IMG/VR virus record: IMGVR_UViG_3300021964_011721
Coordinates: 1-43,560 of that record
DNA from: a virus
Length of the DNA stretch: 43,560 nt
Reading direction: 5' to 3' (one strand)
Part shown: one piece after another, positions 32,793-42,830 of the stretch
Numbering within the stretch: the first letter of the stretch is position 1
Layout: the number at the start of each line of letters is the position of its first letter
Translations under genes and position numbers: made by a program
The notes under the pieces: model-generated
What the model saw: the letters and a program-made list of their open reading frames with translations, nothing else
Told to the model about the DNA's origin: nothing
Databases searched by the model: none

Positions 32793-33451
32793 TAGCAATC
32801 TTCAGCTTGAACCATCTTAAATGAGGGGGGAGTCATATCGTCATTTGATTCTTCGTTGTCTATAAGAAGTTCTTTAAATTTAGCCATATGAACACTTTCT
32901 ATGTATTCATGTTCTTCTTCTAGATCCATCTCTTTAGCTAATTCCATGATCATATCAGCATAACTTTGAGCCTTGTTTACCATATCTTGATCAATAACCC
33001 CCATTGCGATTGCTTGTTTTTCAAGTTTGAAAAATACGTCTTGTAGCATAGCTGACTCTACCACAAGATGTGTCATAACAGTTCTATCTTCCATAGAACT
33101 GTATAGCTTCTGCGCTGAAGGACATATATCAAAATGCATTGTCTGATAATCACCAACTTTTATCTGACCTTCGGGAAGTATGTTCATCTCTCCCATATCT
33201 AATCCAGAATCAGACATTTCATCATCTTTTACATCTTCGCGAGGCTCTTCCATTGGAGCTTCTGAATATACTAAGTAGTCACGAGCACTGTTCATATATG
33301 CTGAACATTTAGCAAGTTTATTTGTCCACCATGTAGGAAGAGATGCTTCTGCATTTCTAGGAAGTGCTTTAAGAATATCTTCAGCATCCTCAATTATTGT
33401 CTGGCACATTCTACGCGATGAAGCTACATCTGTATGTCCGTCTTTTCTCAT
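32792..33451 (-). CDS. Hypothetical structural-region protein
   Basis: A 219-residue helical protein. The N-terminal DVASSRRMCQTIIEDAEDIL and LPTWWTNKLAKCSAYMNSA motifs recur, in my memory, in small proteins of marine phage structural gene clusters (the LPTWW-NK pattern); no function is known. The middle is acidic and the end has long amphipathic helices. It starts in an ATGA overlap with the basic 69-residue gene. Confidence 0.6.
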   Translation of the reverse strand: MRKDGHTDVASSRRMCQTIIEDAEDILKALPRNAEASLPTWWTNKLAKCSAYMNSARDYLVYSEAPMEEPREDVKDDEMSDSGLDMGEMNILPEGQIKVGDYQTMHFDICPSAQKLYSSMEDRTVMTHLVVESAMLQDVFFKLEKQAIAMGVIDQDMVNKAQSYADMIMELAKEMDLEEEHEYIESVHMAKFKELLIDNEESNDDMTPPSFKMVQAEDC

Positions 33452-33657
33452 CTTTTTTTCCTTTTAAAACCAATAGGTTTAGAATATTTTATAGGATATC
33501 CTAATTCTCGTTCTTTAATAATAAAATTCTCAAGATTACTATAAGTTAATTTTCCACCTGTGGCAAGTTTTCTAATCTTTTCATTTCTGCGAATACCTTG
33601 ATTAGGAAATCTTAAAAATTTAAATTTTCCAACTTTGCGTAGCACCTTAGCCGACAT
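33448..33657 (-). CDS. Small basic protein beside a radical SAM gene
   Basis: A 69-residue protein, strongly basic (KVLRKVGKFKFLRF, GFKRKKR), with glycine-containing turns. Its ATG immediately follows the radical SAM gene's stop and its own stop overlaps the next start by ATGA. It could be a virion protein, or the substrate of the adjacent radical SAM enzyme, since small peptides next to SPASM-type enzymes often are. No leader-peptide motif is visible, so the second idea is weak. Confidence 0.5.
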   Translation of the reverse strand: MSAKVLRKVGKFKFLRFPNQGIRRNEKIRKLATGGKLTYSNLENFIIKERELGYPIKYSKPIGFKRKKR

Positions 33658-34644
33658 TTAATTTCCTAACTGATTTGAAGAACTAAATACAGTTGTTTCT
33701 CCAGTTTTCAAATTTTCTTCTGTTTTTTCAATAGATGAAACTATTTTACCACACTGTGATTTACAAAGTGAAAAAGATCGCTCATAGCCTTGTAAAAAGT
33801 TTTGTAATTTATTCCAATAAGTATAATCTAAAATCTTTTCTATGGGAACCTCTAATCCATTAAAAAGACGAGTAAACTCTGGAGGGTAGTAAAATCGTGA
33901 ATTGTCCTGATCATAGTAGTGACCTCCCGTCCAACAACACCTGAAAACTAAACCTTCTGGAGAAATATACCATTTATTCCAGTTATCCCATACACAGTGT
34001 ATTTGTCTCTCTGCTTTATCATACTGTTTAGTCTTTTTAGAGTGAACAAAAGCTCCTGATTTAGGAGCAAAAACATCTCTAGAGGTTTTTACAGTAGAAA
34101 AAGTAGTAAAACCACACTTTTCTGCTACAGCACGAGCTTCCTCTACTTGATGACGATTATGCTCGAAAACTATATATTTCCAATGCACTTGTGGTCGATT
34201 AGTTTTGATCACCGAACAAGCGTTAGATAACACACTCTCATATTTGGTATTAATACGATAAATATGATGAGTATCAGAAAGACCATCTAAATCGAAATTA
34301 ATTATATCCTGATCATCAAGTATATTGCCTACATCTGTCCAATAATTATCGTCATGTATTCCACCGTTAGTATGTATTAAAATACGTGTGCCATGTGATT
34401 TAACATATGAGATAATTTCACGAAACTGCTTGTTCATAATAGAATCGCCAAAGTTTCCATTTAGAACTAACCACTCTAAATTATTAAGCAGTTTAGAATA
34501 AAAAAGTTGTTTAAAGTTATCTAAGCTTATTGTGTAACGAGCATCATTTAAATTTATTGAAAGAGGTTTTTGCCTATGACAAGCAGGGCATTTAGCGTTA
34601 CAACGAAATGTTAACTCTGTAGTAAGCTGTCTATATTTTCTCAT
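33658..34644 (-). CDS. Radical SAM/SPASM-like protein inside the virion module
   Basis: A 328-residue protein. C15, C19 and C22 (CNAKCPAC) form the SAM cluster site. The usual GGEP motif is replaced by NGNFGDS, a variation also seen in some radical SAM proteins. The C-terminal IHCVW, FRCCW and LCKSQCG cysteines resemble a SPASM auxiliary-cluster domain. It is embedded between a fibre-like protein and small basic proteins in the tail strand, joined by TAATG to the first. A role in modifying a virion protein or peptide is possible. Confidence 0.8.
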   Translation of the reverse strand: MRKYRQLTTELTFRCNAKCPACHRQKPLSINLNDARYTISLDNFKQLFYSKLLNNLEWLVLNGNFGDSIMNKQFREIISYVKSHGTRILIHTNGGIHDDNYWTDVGNILDDQDIINFDLDGLSDTHHIYRINTKYESVLSNACSVIKTNRPQVHWKYIVFEHNRHQVEEARAVAEKCGFTTFSTVKTSRDVFAPKSGAFVHSKKTKQYDKAERQIHCVWDNWNKWYISPEGLVFRCCWTGGHYYDQDNSRFYYPPEFTRLFNGLEVPIEKILDYTYWNKLQNFLQGYERSFSLCKSQCGKIVSSIEKTEENLKTGETTVFSSSNQLGN

Positions 34645-35291
34645 TATGTAGGTAAATATCTCACTACAAAAGCGTGTTCACCTGTTGATAAAGTACCGTC
34701 AGAGTGCTTAAATTGGAGCATTATTCTATCACCAGCCGCAAAGGTTGTGCTTATAACATTAGAGTTACCCGCATCGCCTGTTGCTGCACCACTTACTACT
34801 ACATTATTACCATTAGTAGCAACACTCGCTCCGTTTTTATATAAATCTACTTGTAGCACAGACCCTGAAGACTGAGTAGCTACGTCAAATTGGGCTGTTA
34901 CGTGTGTTGCTGTGCCTGCTACAGGAAGTCTCCAACCTTGTCCGTTTTGTGATCCGTTAGTAGTTTTAGCTTCTTGAAAAGACGTTTGTCCTGTTATAGT
35001 AGGTTCTGATCCGAAAACTAAAAATGTTGCTGAGTTAATCTCTAAAAATCCAACATTATTAGTTAAAGAAAAAACATTATCTTGTACTGTGTTAACATTA
35101 CTAGTAACAGTATTAACATTCGATATGACACCATCATTAAGAATAGTAGTATTCGCGCTATCGGCTAAGTGTTGTACCTCAATAGTTGCATTTGCTACAT
35201 GACCTGAGCGATTAACAGCCGAATTAGCAACAGTTGTGTTAGCAACAGCATTTGCATTTAAAACAGTAGTAGTAACTTTTGTAAGTGCCAC
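34644..35291 (-). CDS. Fibre-like virion protein
   Basis: 215 residues. The first third is a repetitive NANAVANTTVANSAVNR and SNVNTVTSNVNTVQ heptad-like stretch, typical of trimeric fibre shafts. The last half is a globular beta domain (VTAQFDVATQ, LQVDLYKNGASV) of the sort that forms phage fibre tips. The GTG start has a GGAG Shine-Dalgarno 6 nt ahead. The gene follows an acidic 153-residue protein and the collar-domain protein. Confidence 0.55.
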   Translation of the reverse strand: MALTKVTTTVLNANAVANTTVANSAVNRSGHVANATIEVQHLADSANTTILNDGVISNVNTVTSNVNTVQDNVFSLTNNVGFLEINSATFLVFGSEPTITGQTSFQEAKTTNGSQNGQGWRLPVAGTATHVTAQFDVATQSSGSVLQVDLYKNGASVATNGNNVVVSGAATGDAGNSNVISTTFAAGDRIMLQFKHSDGTLSTGEHAFVVRYLPT

Positions 35292-35293
35292 TT

Positions 35294-35755
35294 TTACTCC
35301 TTCGTCTCTGTCTCTTCTTCAAGTTCAGCAAAAAATTCCGCTAAAAAGTCTTTTTGTTCGACAGGCTCTTCTTCTTCATTCTCAAAGAATTCTTTTATAA
35401 AGTCTTCTACTTGTTGATCCACTGTTGGAGGTTTAAGTAGTTCATCAAACTCTTCATTAATACACGCACGTTCTATAAAACTATTTATAAAGTTAAGGGT
35501 CTCTTCATCTAAGGACTCACGGTGAGTTAAAAAAATTCGCTCTTTAACTTCAAGAATTCCTTTATCTTCATAATAAATACCAACTTCTTCACCTTCAGTT
35601 AGTTTTAAAACTTCAGGAGCTGCTTCTAAAATTTTATCAAGAGGAAAAGCTCGTTGAATCATTGGTGGTGAATTTTTACCTTGTGATAAGTCTCTATATT
35701 CACAAAAAAGCATTTTTTGATTTAATTCATCTATGCTAAATTTTTTATATATCAT
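35294..35755 (-). CDS. Acidic hypothetical protein
   Basis: A 153-residue protein, acidic throughout, ending in two copies of a DF-x2-EFF pattern (EDFIKEFFENEEEE and KDFLAEFFAELEEE). This acidic helix-helix tail might bind a partner such as a polymerase or a tail component. I recognise no family. An AAGG Shine-Dalgarno precedes the ATG. Confidence 0.55.
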   Translation of the reverse strand: MIYKKFSIDELNQKMLFCEYRDLSQGKNSPPMIQRAFPLDKILEAAPEVLKLTEGEEVGIYYEDKGILEVKERIFLTHRESLDEETLNFINSFIERACINEEFDELLKPPTVDQQVEDFIKEFFENEEEEPVEQKDFLAEFFAELEEETETKE

Positions 35756-35767
35756 TAATAGTATTCC

Positions 35768-36997
35768 TTAAGTTTTAATTATGTAATTTACAAACATTAC
35801 AGGCATTGTAATGCTATGAGTATGTGCAGCGGTAACTATACTCGTAACAACATCAACTCCTGAAGTGTCTTTAGAAGATACACCAATTGGGGTAAAGTCG
35901 GGTGTTACGGTTTGCGTTTCTGCATCTGTTGATATAACTGACAAAGCATTAAGAGCGGTGCCTGTTCCTTGGCCGAGAGCGTTAGTACCGTTAGTTCCTG
36001 CAGGTGTGACACCTCTCATATCTGGTAAATCAAATGTATCCGAACCGTCTCCAATTCCATAAGTTGTGCTTATAACTGCAAATAGCTCTGCATAAGTAGT
36101 TCTACTAATCTCATTTCCATTACACAGTAACCAACCTGTTGGTGCTGCTGCCGCTCCCCACGCTATTATAGATCCTGCAGGTAGAAGCGGTCCTTGTGTA
36201 GATGTTGCATCTCCTGTAATTGAAGATTGTGCAAGAACTCCTACTGCTAAGTTAGCGTATACTCCTGGAGTAGCCATTACATGAAGTCCATCAGTTGCCT
36301 CAGCAGCAGCAGTGCCGAGAGCTACATCGAGACGATGAACAATAGCAGCGTTAGATGAATTAAGTGACCCAATACCGATTGCAGAGTTTACACCTGCTAG
36401 AGCTGAAACTCGGAGTGTAGTGTTAGATTCCCACTCAGCTTTACCATCAAAAGCGTCAAGACGGTGACCTGCTTTTGCAAAGTCAACACGATCTATAGTA
36501 ATACCTTTTACAGCAATCATAGTATTTGTGACAGAACCGTTTGTCGGAGGTATTCCAACATCCACAACGTCAGCCATTGTACCATTGTTAGCAGTGATTA
36601 AATAGAGTCTACCATTTGCAGATAAACCAGCTGCAGCTGATACTGTAGCAGTTAACTCACCTATCTCATATGTAGCCACATTTGATGCTAAGGCTACGAT
36701 ACCGTTTTCAATACGGTTACCAATACCAACACGAGTAAAATTTCCCCCAACTGGAGAAGATTTTACATGTACAGAGTCAGAAATGTAAAGAGCATTAGTT
36801 GTAGCGCTACGATATAGCATACCGTCTTGTTCACCAATGCCTGCACCAGAAGCTGTAATATTATCAGCGTCAGGTATTGCTGGAGATTTAAAATTAGTTA
36901 ATAGAGATCTTAATGCGTTATTAAACTGTGAACGAGCAGCATTAAGAGACGTGCCTGCGGTAGGTTCAATAAAAGTATTTGAATCTACTAATGCCAT
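35768..36997 (-). CDS. Tail collar domain protein (short tail fibre type)
   Basis: A 409-residue protein. Residues 1 to about 250 are beta-rich, repetitive and glycine/alanine-rich (fibre or baseplate attachment). From about 270 comes the phage tail collar domain: LPAGSIIAWG, GWLLCNGNEISR, then YGIGDGSDTFDLPDMRG, ending VNYIIKT. This is the classic Tail_Collar module of short fibres that recognise the host. It follows the gpJ-like gene, with a Shine-Dalgarno AGGAG inside that gene's end. Confidence 0.9.
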   Translation of the reverse strand: MALVDSNTFIEPTAGTSLNAARSQFNNALRSLLTNFKSPAIPDADNITASGAGIGEQDGMLYRSATTNALYISDSVHVKSSPVGGNFTRVGIGNRIENGIVALASNVATYEIGELTATVSAAAGLSANGRLYLITANNGTMADVVDVGIPPTNGSVTNTMIAVKGITIDRVDFAKAGHRLDAFDGKAEWESNTTLRVSALAGVNSAIGIGSLNSSNAAIVHRLDVALGTAAAEATDGLHVMATPGVYANLAVGVLAQSSITGDATSTQGPLLPAGSIIAWGAAAAPTGWLLCNGNEISRTTYAELFAVISTTYGIGDGSDTFDLPDMRGVTPAGTNGTNALGQGTGTALNALSVISTDAETQTVTPDFTPIGVSSKDTSGVDVVTSIVTAAHTHSITMPVMFVNYIIKT

Positions 36998-36998
36998 A

Positions 36999-39900
36999 TT
37001 ATACTCCTGAAGCCGTAAACATTACGGTAGCTGTACTATTTGCCTGATATTCACCGGTACCATCTGCTGCAAAGAGTTTAAACGAAGCTTGTGTAGCAGA
37101 TGCTGCTGTAGTTACAACAATAGCTGGATTAGCTTCAGCATCTTCTTGTGTTAAAACAGTATAAGAAATAACAGGCCTGTTAATATATGCAGCACTGGTA
37201 TAATCTACAGTTTTTGGCGAACCATCATAAGTAATAGTATCTGTGAAAATTACTTGTTCTTTATCTACTGTATATCGAAATTTATCAATTGTAAAGTCAA
37301 ATTCATCTGGCTCATTGTTGGTTACGACAAATTTTATTTGGAACTGTCTAAAGGTTCGAGAACCTGCCTCGTAAGGAACATATCCTTCGTTAACAGTTCC
37401 TCCAATAAACTGTGTCACATCTACGTTCCCATTAGCATAGTATAGAGAAGAGTTATCAACGGTGGTAGTTCGTATAAATGTTTCAGTTGTCACAGCTCCT
37501 AAGTCTCCTGCAAATGTTTCTGCAGAGCCTGTATCTGAAAACTGCTTTAAGTCAACAAGAGCGTAAGTATTACTAGCCCCAAGAGTGATATTAGAAAATG
37601 CATTAGATCCAGTAGGATCACCATTTGCGTGATAGGTAGCTCCAAGCTCAATAGCTGTTGCATTGATAACGCCCGCTATTAGTGCATAAGAGTTTGAATT
37701 TGAGTCATCTCCTGCAAATTGTCCATCGTTCCATATAGCCCACACTTTTGCCTCAGAGCCATCAGAGGTGTAAATACCTGTTCCTGAAATAAGAGTTTGA
37801 TTATTGGAGTCAAAAACTGCATTAACTACAAGAGGATCTGTATTATTAAATCCAAGTACGTGACCAATACCACCAAAGTCTGTATCTACGAGTACGTTAG
37901 ATACTGTTGATTCTTCTGTAACGCCTGCGGCAATAAAATCTTCGTGCTGATCTGTGAATTGAGATCTAACAGTTTGAGAAGCTTCGATATCAATCTGTAT
38001 AGCACCAGTTAAAGTTGATCCAAGATCACGAATTGAAGTAAAGTAAGTTGAAGAAGATTCAGCTAATAAGTCAGTAGGAGACCCTCCAATCGCTGAAAAG
38101 CCGCTTGATGTACCGTTTGCGTTATCAACTATAGATGACGGATGACCGTCCCCTTTATCTGCAAAGGCTAGTCCTCCAGAATTCGAAGTTTCAAATGATG
38201 GAAAGTTTTCTTCATCTGCATTAGTGTTAGTAATATTTGTAAAATTAGTTCCTGGGTCATCTTCATTATACGCATTGATAACCGTATTACGATTTGGGCG
38301 CGTAGTTGTAAGAGTAATGCCTACAACAGATTCAGAGAAGTTACCGCTTGTGTCACGAGTTCTAGCTAAATAAGTAAACTCCCCAAAAGCGTCAATAGGA
38401 ATTGATTTACGAGAAGTTCCAGAGGACACAGTAATAAGAGGATCAGATGCTACAAAATTTGCAACAGTAGCTAATACCGAACCAGGGGCACGACGTATAA
38501 CTACTTCTTTTAAATCTAGATCCGCAAGCTGTTCATTAACACGGGCGTATGTCCAAAAAAGTGTTATTTGATCTGTTTGTTGACCTCCTGTAAAGTTTTG
38601 CACATTTTGCGGTTGAGCAGTTTTACCTATAATAGACTTAATGTTACTTACAGTAACGCCGCGAATATCTTTATTTAAAGGAGTAACGCGAATTGTAATA
38701 GAGGTTGACTCTGAAACTGTGCCTCTGTTTATACCGTTTATGGTAAATCTAATCTTTCCATCAGTGTCAACACCTGTTGCTGGAACTTTAACAGTGTTAA
38801 AAGATGTTAAATCAGCTCCACCATCGTTTGCGCCAACAGCTTCAACTTGGTCTAATTTATACGAAATTTCATAATCAGTTACCTCTTGGCCTTGAATATG
38901 ATCAAATTCTGCTGTTACACGAACGGCAACTCCTCCAGTTTGTTCTCTATATAATGACTCAATAATATTAAAATTTTGAACTTTTTGTATAGGAAGATCT
39001 TCAACTACTATACTTTTTGTTACGAAAGGAGAGAAACGCCCAAGAATATTTCTATTTCTTGCTCGTAGAGAAGTTATACCTGTTGATAAATTAGTAATTG
39101 TTAATGTATCATCAATGTTAGTACGCTCAAACTCATTACCAGTCTGTAAAGAATATGTCCTAGAGTTAGCAGTTCTAAAGTTGCCCGGAAATAAATTAGT
39201 ATCATATGTAAAGGTAATATCTCCCTCATTTACACTTGTTAGAGTTCCTACAGGGTCTGGGGAAATATTTGTAAAAGAAGAACCTAAAAGGTTGGCTCCT
39301 GGTTTCCTGTTTGTTGCTACTCCTGTAATTGGTGAAGAAAAATATGGAATGCTTATAGTGTCTTCGTTCTCAAGAGTAATTCGATAAATAGAGTTTGTTG
39401 TTATGGTTGAGTTATAAGAAGGACTTTCTAAGTCATAAGAAGTGCCCACTACACTAAAAGTATTACCAGAAGAAGTTTGAACATTATCACCTATTTCAAT
39501 AATAGGTGGTGCATAATAATCAACTTCAATTCTATATTTAGTTTCATTAGCTCCTGTTACATAAGAAATAGTTGAATTAGCTTCTATATCAAAATTTCTA
39601 GTGAAAGTGTACTGTCCTGCTGATTTTTCAATACCATCTATAAAAAGACGAGTAAAACCTTTAACACGAGGATCAACCTCGATTTCAATAGTTCCATCAT
39701 GATCTGCTAAATTACCTTCTTCAATGTAGGTAGTTTCAACACCTTTTACATAAAAACTTGTATTATTATAAGTTTTAGAATCTAACATCTGATTTATAGT
39801 TACGTAGAAAGGTGCTGGGGGTAAAAAAGATATTAAGTTAGTACCGTTTGTATTAGTGTTATCTATCTTAAGTTTACTATTAGCAATATCTGAAGATACT

Positions 39901-42830
39901 ATAGCTCGACTTAAATCTGTGACTATGGGAGCAAAACCTACAAAATTTAGAGCACTCTGCGCTTCGCTTTTTTCATTTACAGGTATAGTAACAAAATCAT
40001 CTCCCTTGAGTGTGGGAGCATCTTCAGTTCCATCATTAACCTCAGAAACATGCTTAAAAAAGTTTTCATCAAATACGTCTCCATACCCTAAAAGAGTAAA
40101 TTCAATATTACCATCATCAATACCGCCGTTAGTATCAGTCACTTCATATGAGGTGCACAATATTTTAATTTCTCCAGCAGGGGTAGAAAACCCATTTTTA
40201 CCTACTATAGAAGCTACTGTATCACCTTCAGTAACCGCAGTAGCGTCACTAACTTTAAATTCTAATGCCCCTGCAGATCCTCCTACGACATTTGCGATAA
40301 GAGTATCGGCATCAGGGGTGGCTAAAAAGAATTCTGTTCTAAAATCCTGATTATAACCTAGAGATTCTGTTGACTCTTCGATAATTCCATCAACTACTAC
40401 AGAACCATCAAGAGTTCTACGAGGAACAGGTCTAAAGTTTACTATAGGAACAGGAGGAACAGTTAGCGGAGATAAAATATCAGTATAAGCTGTTGGAGTA
40501 TAATCAATAAAAGTGTCAGAATCTACGTATACATTAGAAATATACTCTATACCAGAAATTGTGACTTCTTCATCTTGAGGCTCTCTAGTCATACTTGTAA
40601 TTTTAAATAGCTTACCTGCTTTATTAGTGTAATAATCCCCAGGGTTTTCAATCTCTCCAAGAGACCACAAATCTCCTTGTTTAGGTAGATTATTAGCGGT
40701 AAAAGTTGAATAGTTATCAAACCTTTTATTAATTGGATTAAATCTTTGAACAACTTTAACGCGGGCTTGATCAATACCTGTAGATACGTTGTCTGTAGCG
40801 GTCAAGGTAAAGTCAGAATCACTTAATATATAAAGATCAATCCTGTCTGAGTCCATTTTTATAACACGAAGAGCTATCGGACCAGTATTTGCCGTAAATA
40901 AACTAGAAGTAATTGCAGGTGATGTAAAATGTTCTAAATATATATTTGAGTTACCTGTTTGTAATAGTAAATTTGAATCTTGAAATAGCTTACCACTATA
41001 GCCATAAGCTATACCAGACTGTTGTTGTGCTACAGAGATAACATCCCCAGGAGCTAAGTTTAAAGCATCTGAACTAGTAGTAAAAGTAACATTACGTCTT
41101 TGAAAAGTTGAAGCAGCTATTTGGTACTGAGCAAAGCGAAGTGCTTGTGATCGCCTAGTAGTACCGAATAAATCAAGAGTTACAACATTTTCTACTATAC
41201 TAGGAGTTGAACCATCATTTCTATCTGTGGTATCAATACGCACAGTTTCACGTTTATAATGATTTGTAGGCTCGATATAACTTACGTCAACACCAGTAAT
41301 AATATCACTTTCTTTATTTCCTGATATTTGCAGGGATCCTTGTTTTATATTTGTTTCATTAAATACCATAGCTGGAAACTCATCAGGCATATCTACTGCA
41401 AGCGTAATCTTACCTAAAGAATATACAAGAGCAGCCCTAAAAGATGAAGCAAGGGTGTTAAGAGTGTCCATAACCTGAGACTGGTCGGCAATAACACAAT
41501 TTAAAGTAAATCTTCGTTCTTTGATTGCTGTACCCGCTGATACTCCTACAAGTGTTTGACGAACACTTGTAAATTTATCACGAGGTTTGTGTCTGAAAGA
41601 ACCGTCAGCTAAAGAATCTACACCAATAAAGTTACCCGTGGTAAAATCACAAGCATCACAAAACTGAGCTACTTGAAAAAACTTATATTTATCAATATTT
41701 TCTTCAGCTATACCCACTCCATAAGTTTTATTAGTTAAAATGTCGTATATAATCCACACAGGATTTTGTGTCCATGAGTATACAAAAGTACCATCCCATG
41801 TACCTACGTAAATTTGAGGATTTTGTGTTGTAAGTTTTGTGTCTGCACCAGTAAACTGTTGAGAATATCCTTGTGCAGCTCTAGTAACATCAGCTATCTC
41901 AACTTCTCTCCAATCAATCTCTCCATTTTCTAAAATTGGTTGGTTATAATTAGAAGGTACTTTTACAAGTAAACCTTTTACCATTGAAGTAAAAGTAGGA
42001 ACTCCTCCTTGATGTTCATCAACTGCTTTTAGGGCATAACCAATCACAGCAGTTCTGGGATAGGCTTGAGGAGATTCTTCAATCTCAAACCATCCAAGAG
42101 ATCTAATATCATCTGCTATTTTAGAACTAGCACTATCAGCAGAGGTTTTTGTAATCGTAAAGCGATAACCATTATTACTACGATTTTCAGTTGGAATATC
42201 AAGTCGTAAATTAAATCTAAAAGGTGTACCTGTTTTTCCTGATATTTTCTTCTCGATAGAAACAATCTCATCTTCTCCGTCTGCAGGAGCAGGAAATATT
42301 TGAATTTTAATTGTGAGAGAATTAGACTTAATATCGCCATTGTCTAAAACTTTTTGTAAGCCATTTATTTGGAAAATAAATTTAAGAGCGTCCCATGATT
42401 GTGCGCTAGTTTCTTGAAGAGTTATACCAGAAGAAGGAACTCCAGCAAGATTTCCTTTTTTTAAAGAGACAGGAGAGGCAAAATTTTGAGGGGTAATTAT
42501 ATTTTCCCCAAATACGTCAAGCCTATCTTGAGTAGTAGTTCCTGTTGTAGAAAGTGTTTTAAATTTAGAAGTATCCTCTCCACCATCTCCGTCTAGTAAA
42601 ACTAAATCATCGATAGAACTATCTGCTATTTCAATATCTTGAGGACCATTAGAGTTAATACGATACACAGGACCCTCGCTTAGACCTATAGTAGTAAAAA
42701 TAATATCAGTACCAAAAAGAGATTGAGCAGCCTCAGAAGGAGGACGACCAGAGCCGCCTTTACCTCCGCCTTTTGCTCCTTCAATTCTTGGAAGCGAAGC
42801 ATTGGTATGTCTTATATAATTCTTACTCAT
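36999..42830 (-). CDS. J: Lambda gpJ-like central tail tip protein
   Basis: A 1943-residue tail tip host-specificity protein. After a glycine-rich N-terminus, residues about 290-640 match lambda gpJ block by block: a YVGTWDGTF motif near 341-349, NPVWIIYDILTNKTYGVG near 356-373, QFCDACDF near 389, and the later RSQALRFAQY and LAPGDVISV. The remainder consists of fibronectin III-like beta domains and a long C-terminal receptor-binding region. It is longer than lambda gpJ (1132 aa). It starts by ATGA overlap with the gpI-like gene. It implies a flexible non-contractile tail. Confidence 0.93.
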   Translation of the reverse strand: MSKNYIRHTNASLPRIEGAKGGGKGGSGRPPSEAAQSLFGTDIIFTTIGLSEGPVYRINSNGPQDIEIADSSIDDLVLLDGDGGEDTSKFKTLSTTGTTTQDRLDVFGENIITPQNFASPVSLKKGNLAGVPSSGITLQETSAQSWDALKFIFQINGLQKVLDNGDIKSNSLTIKIQIFPAPADGEDEIVSIEKKISGKTGTPFRFNLRLDIPTENRSNNGYRFTITKTSADSASSKIADDIRSLGWFEIEESPQAYPRTAVIGYALKAVDEHQGGVPTFTSMVKGLLVKVPSNYNQPILENGEIDWREVEIADVTRAAQGYSQQFTGADTKLTTQNPQIYVGTWDGTFVYSWTQNPVWIIYDILTNKTYGVGIAEENIDKYKFFQVAQFCDACDFTTGNFIGVDSLADGSFRHKPRDKFTSVRQTLVGVSAGTAIKERRFTLNCVIADQSQVMDTLNTLASSFRAALVYSLGKITLAVDMPDEFPAMVFNETNIKQGSLQISGNKESDIITGVDVSYIEPTNHYKRETVRIDTTDRNDGSTPSIVENVVTLDLFGTTRRSQALRFAQYQIAASTFQRRNVTFTTSSDALNLAPGDVISVAQQQSGIAYGYSGKLFQDSNLLLQTGNSNIYLEHFTSPAITSSLFTANTGPIALRVIKMDSDRIDLYILSDSDFTLTATDNVSTGIDQARVKVVQRFNPINKRFDNYSTFTANNLPKQGDLWSLGEIENPGDYYTNKAGKLFKITSMTREPQDEEVTISGIEYISNVYVDSDTFIDYTPTAYTDILSPLTVPPVPIVNFRPVPRRTLDGSVVVDGIIEESTESLGYNQDFRTEFFLATPDADTLIANVVGGSAGALEFKVSDATAVTEGDTVASIVGKNGFSTPAGEIKILCTSYEVTDTNGGIDDGNIEFTLLGYGDVFDENFFKHVSEVNDGTEDAPTLKGDDFVTIPVNEKSEAQSALNFVGFAPIVTDLSRAIVSSDIANSKLKIDNTNTNGTNLISFLPPAPFYVTINQMLDSKTYNNTSFYVKGVETTYIEEGNLADHDGTIEIEVDPRVKGFTRLFIDGIEKSAGQYTFTRNFDIEANSTISYVTGANETKYRIEVDYYAPPIIEIGDNVQTSSGNTFSVVGTSYDLESPSYNSTITTNSIYRITLENEDTISIPYFSSPITGVATNRKPGANLLGSSFTNISPDPVGTLTSVNEGDITFTYDTNLFPGNFRTANSRTYSLQTGNEFERTNIDDTLTITNLSTGITSLRARNRNILGRFSPFVTKSIVVEDLPIQKVQNFNIIESLYREQTGGVAVRVTAEFDHIQGQEVTDYEISYKLDQVEAVGANDGGADLTSFNTVKVPATGVDTDGKIRFTINGINRGTVSESTSITIRVTPLNKDIRGVTVSNIKSIIGKTAQPQNVQNFTGGQQTDQITLFWTYARVNEQLADLDLKEVVIRRAPGSVLATVANFVASDPLITVSSGTSRKSIPIDAFGEFTYLARTRDTSGNFSESVVGITLTTTRPNRNTVINAYNEDDPGTNFTNITNTNADEENFPSFETSNSGGLAFADKGDGHPSSIVDNANGTSSGFSAIGGSPTDLLAESSSTYFTSIRDLGSTLTGAIQIDIEASQTVRSQFTDQHEDFIAAGVTEESTVSNVLVDTDFGGIGHVLGFNNTDPLVVNAVFDSNNQTLISGTGIYTSDGSEAKVWAIWNDGQFAGDDSNSNSYALIAGVINATAIELGATYHANGDPTGSNAFSNITLGASNTYALVDLKQFSDTGSAETFAGDLGAVTTETFIRTTTVDNSSLYYANGNVDVTQFIGGTVNEGYVPYEAGSRTFRQFQIKFVVTNNEPDEFDFTIDKFRYTVDKEQVIFTDTITYDGSPKTVDYTSAAYINRPVISYTVLTQEDAEANPAIVVTTAASATQASFKLFAADGTGEYQANSTATVMFTASGV

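Noticed and set aside
39856-40350. 164-codon open frame on the + strand within the gpJ-like gene
   Set aside because: It is antisense to a clearly coding 1943-residue gene, has low-complexity serine/proline composition and no ribosome site.
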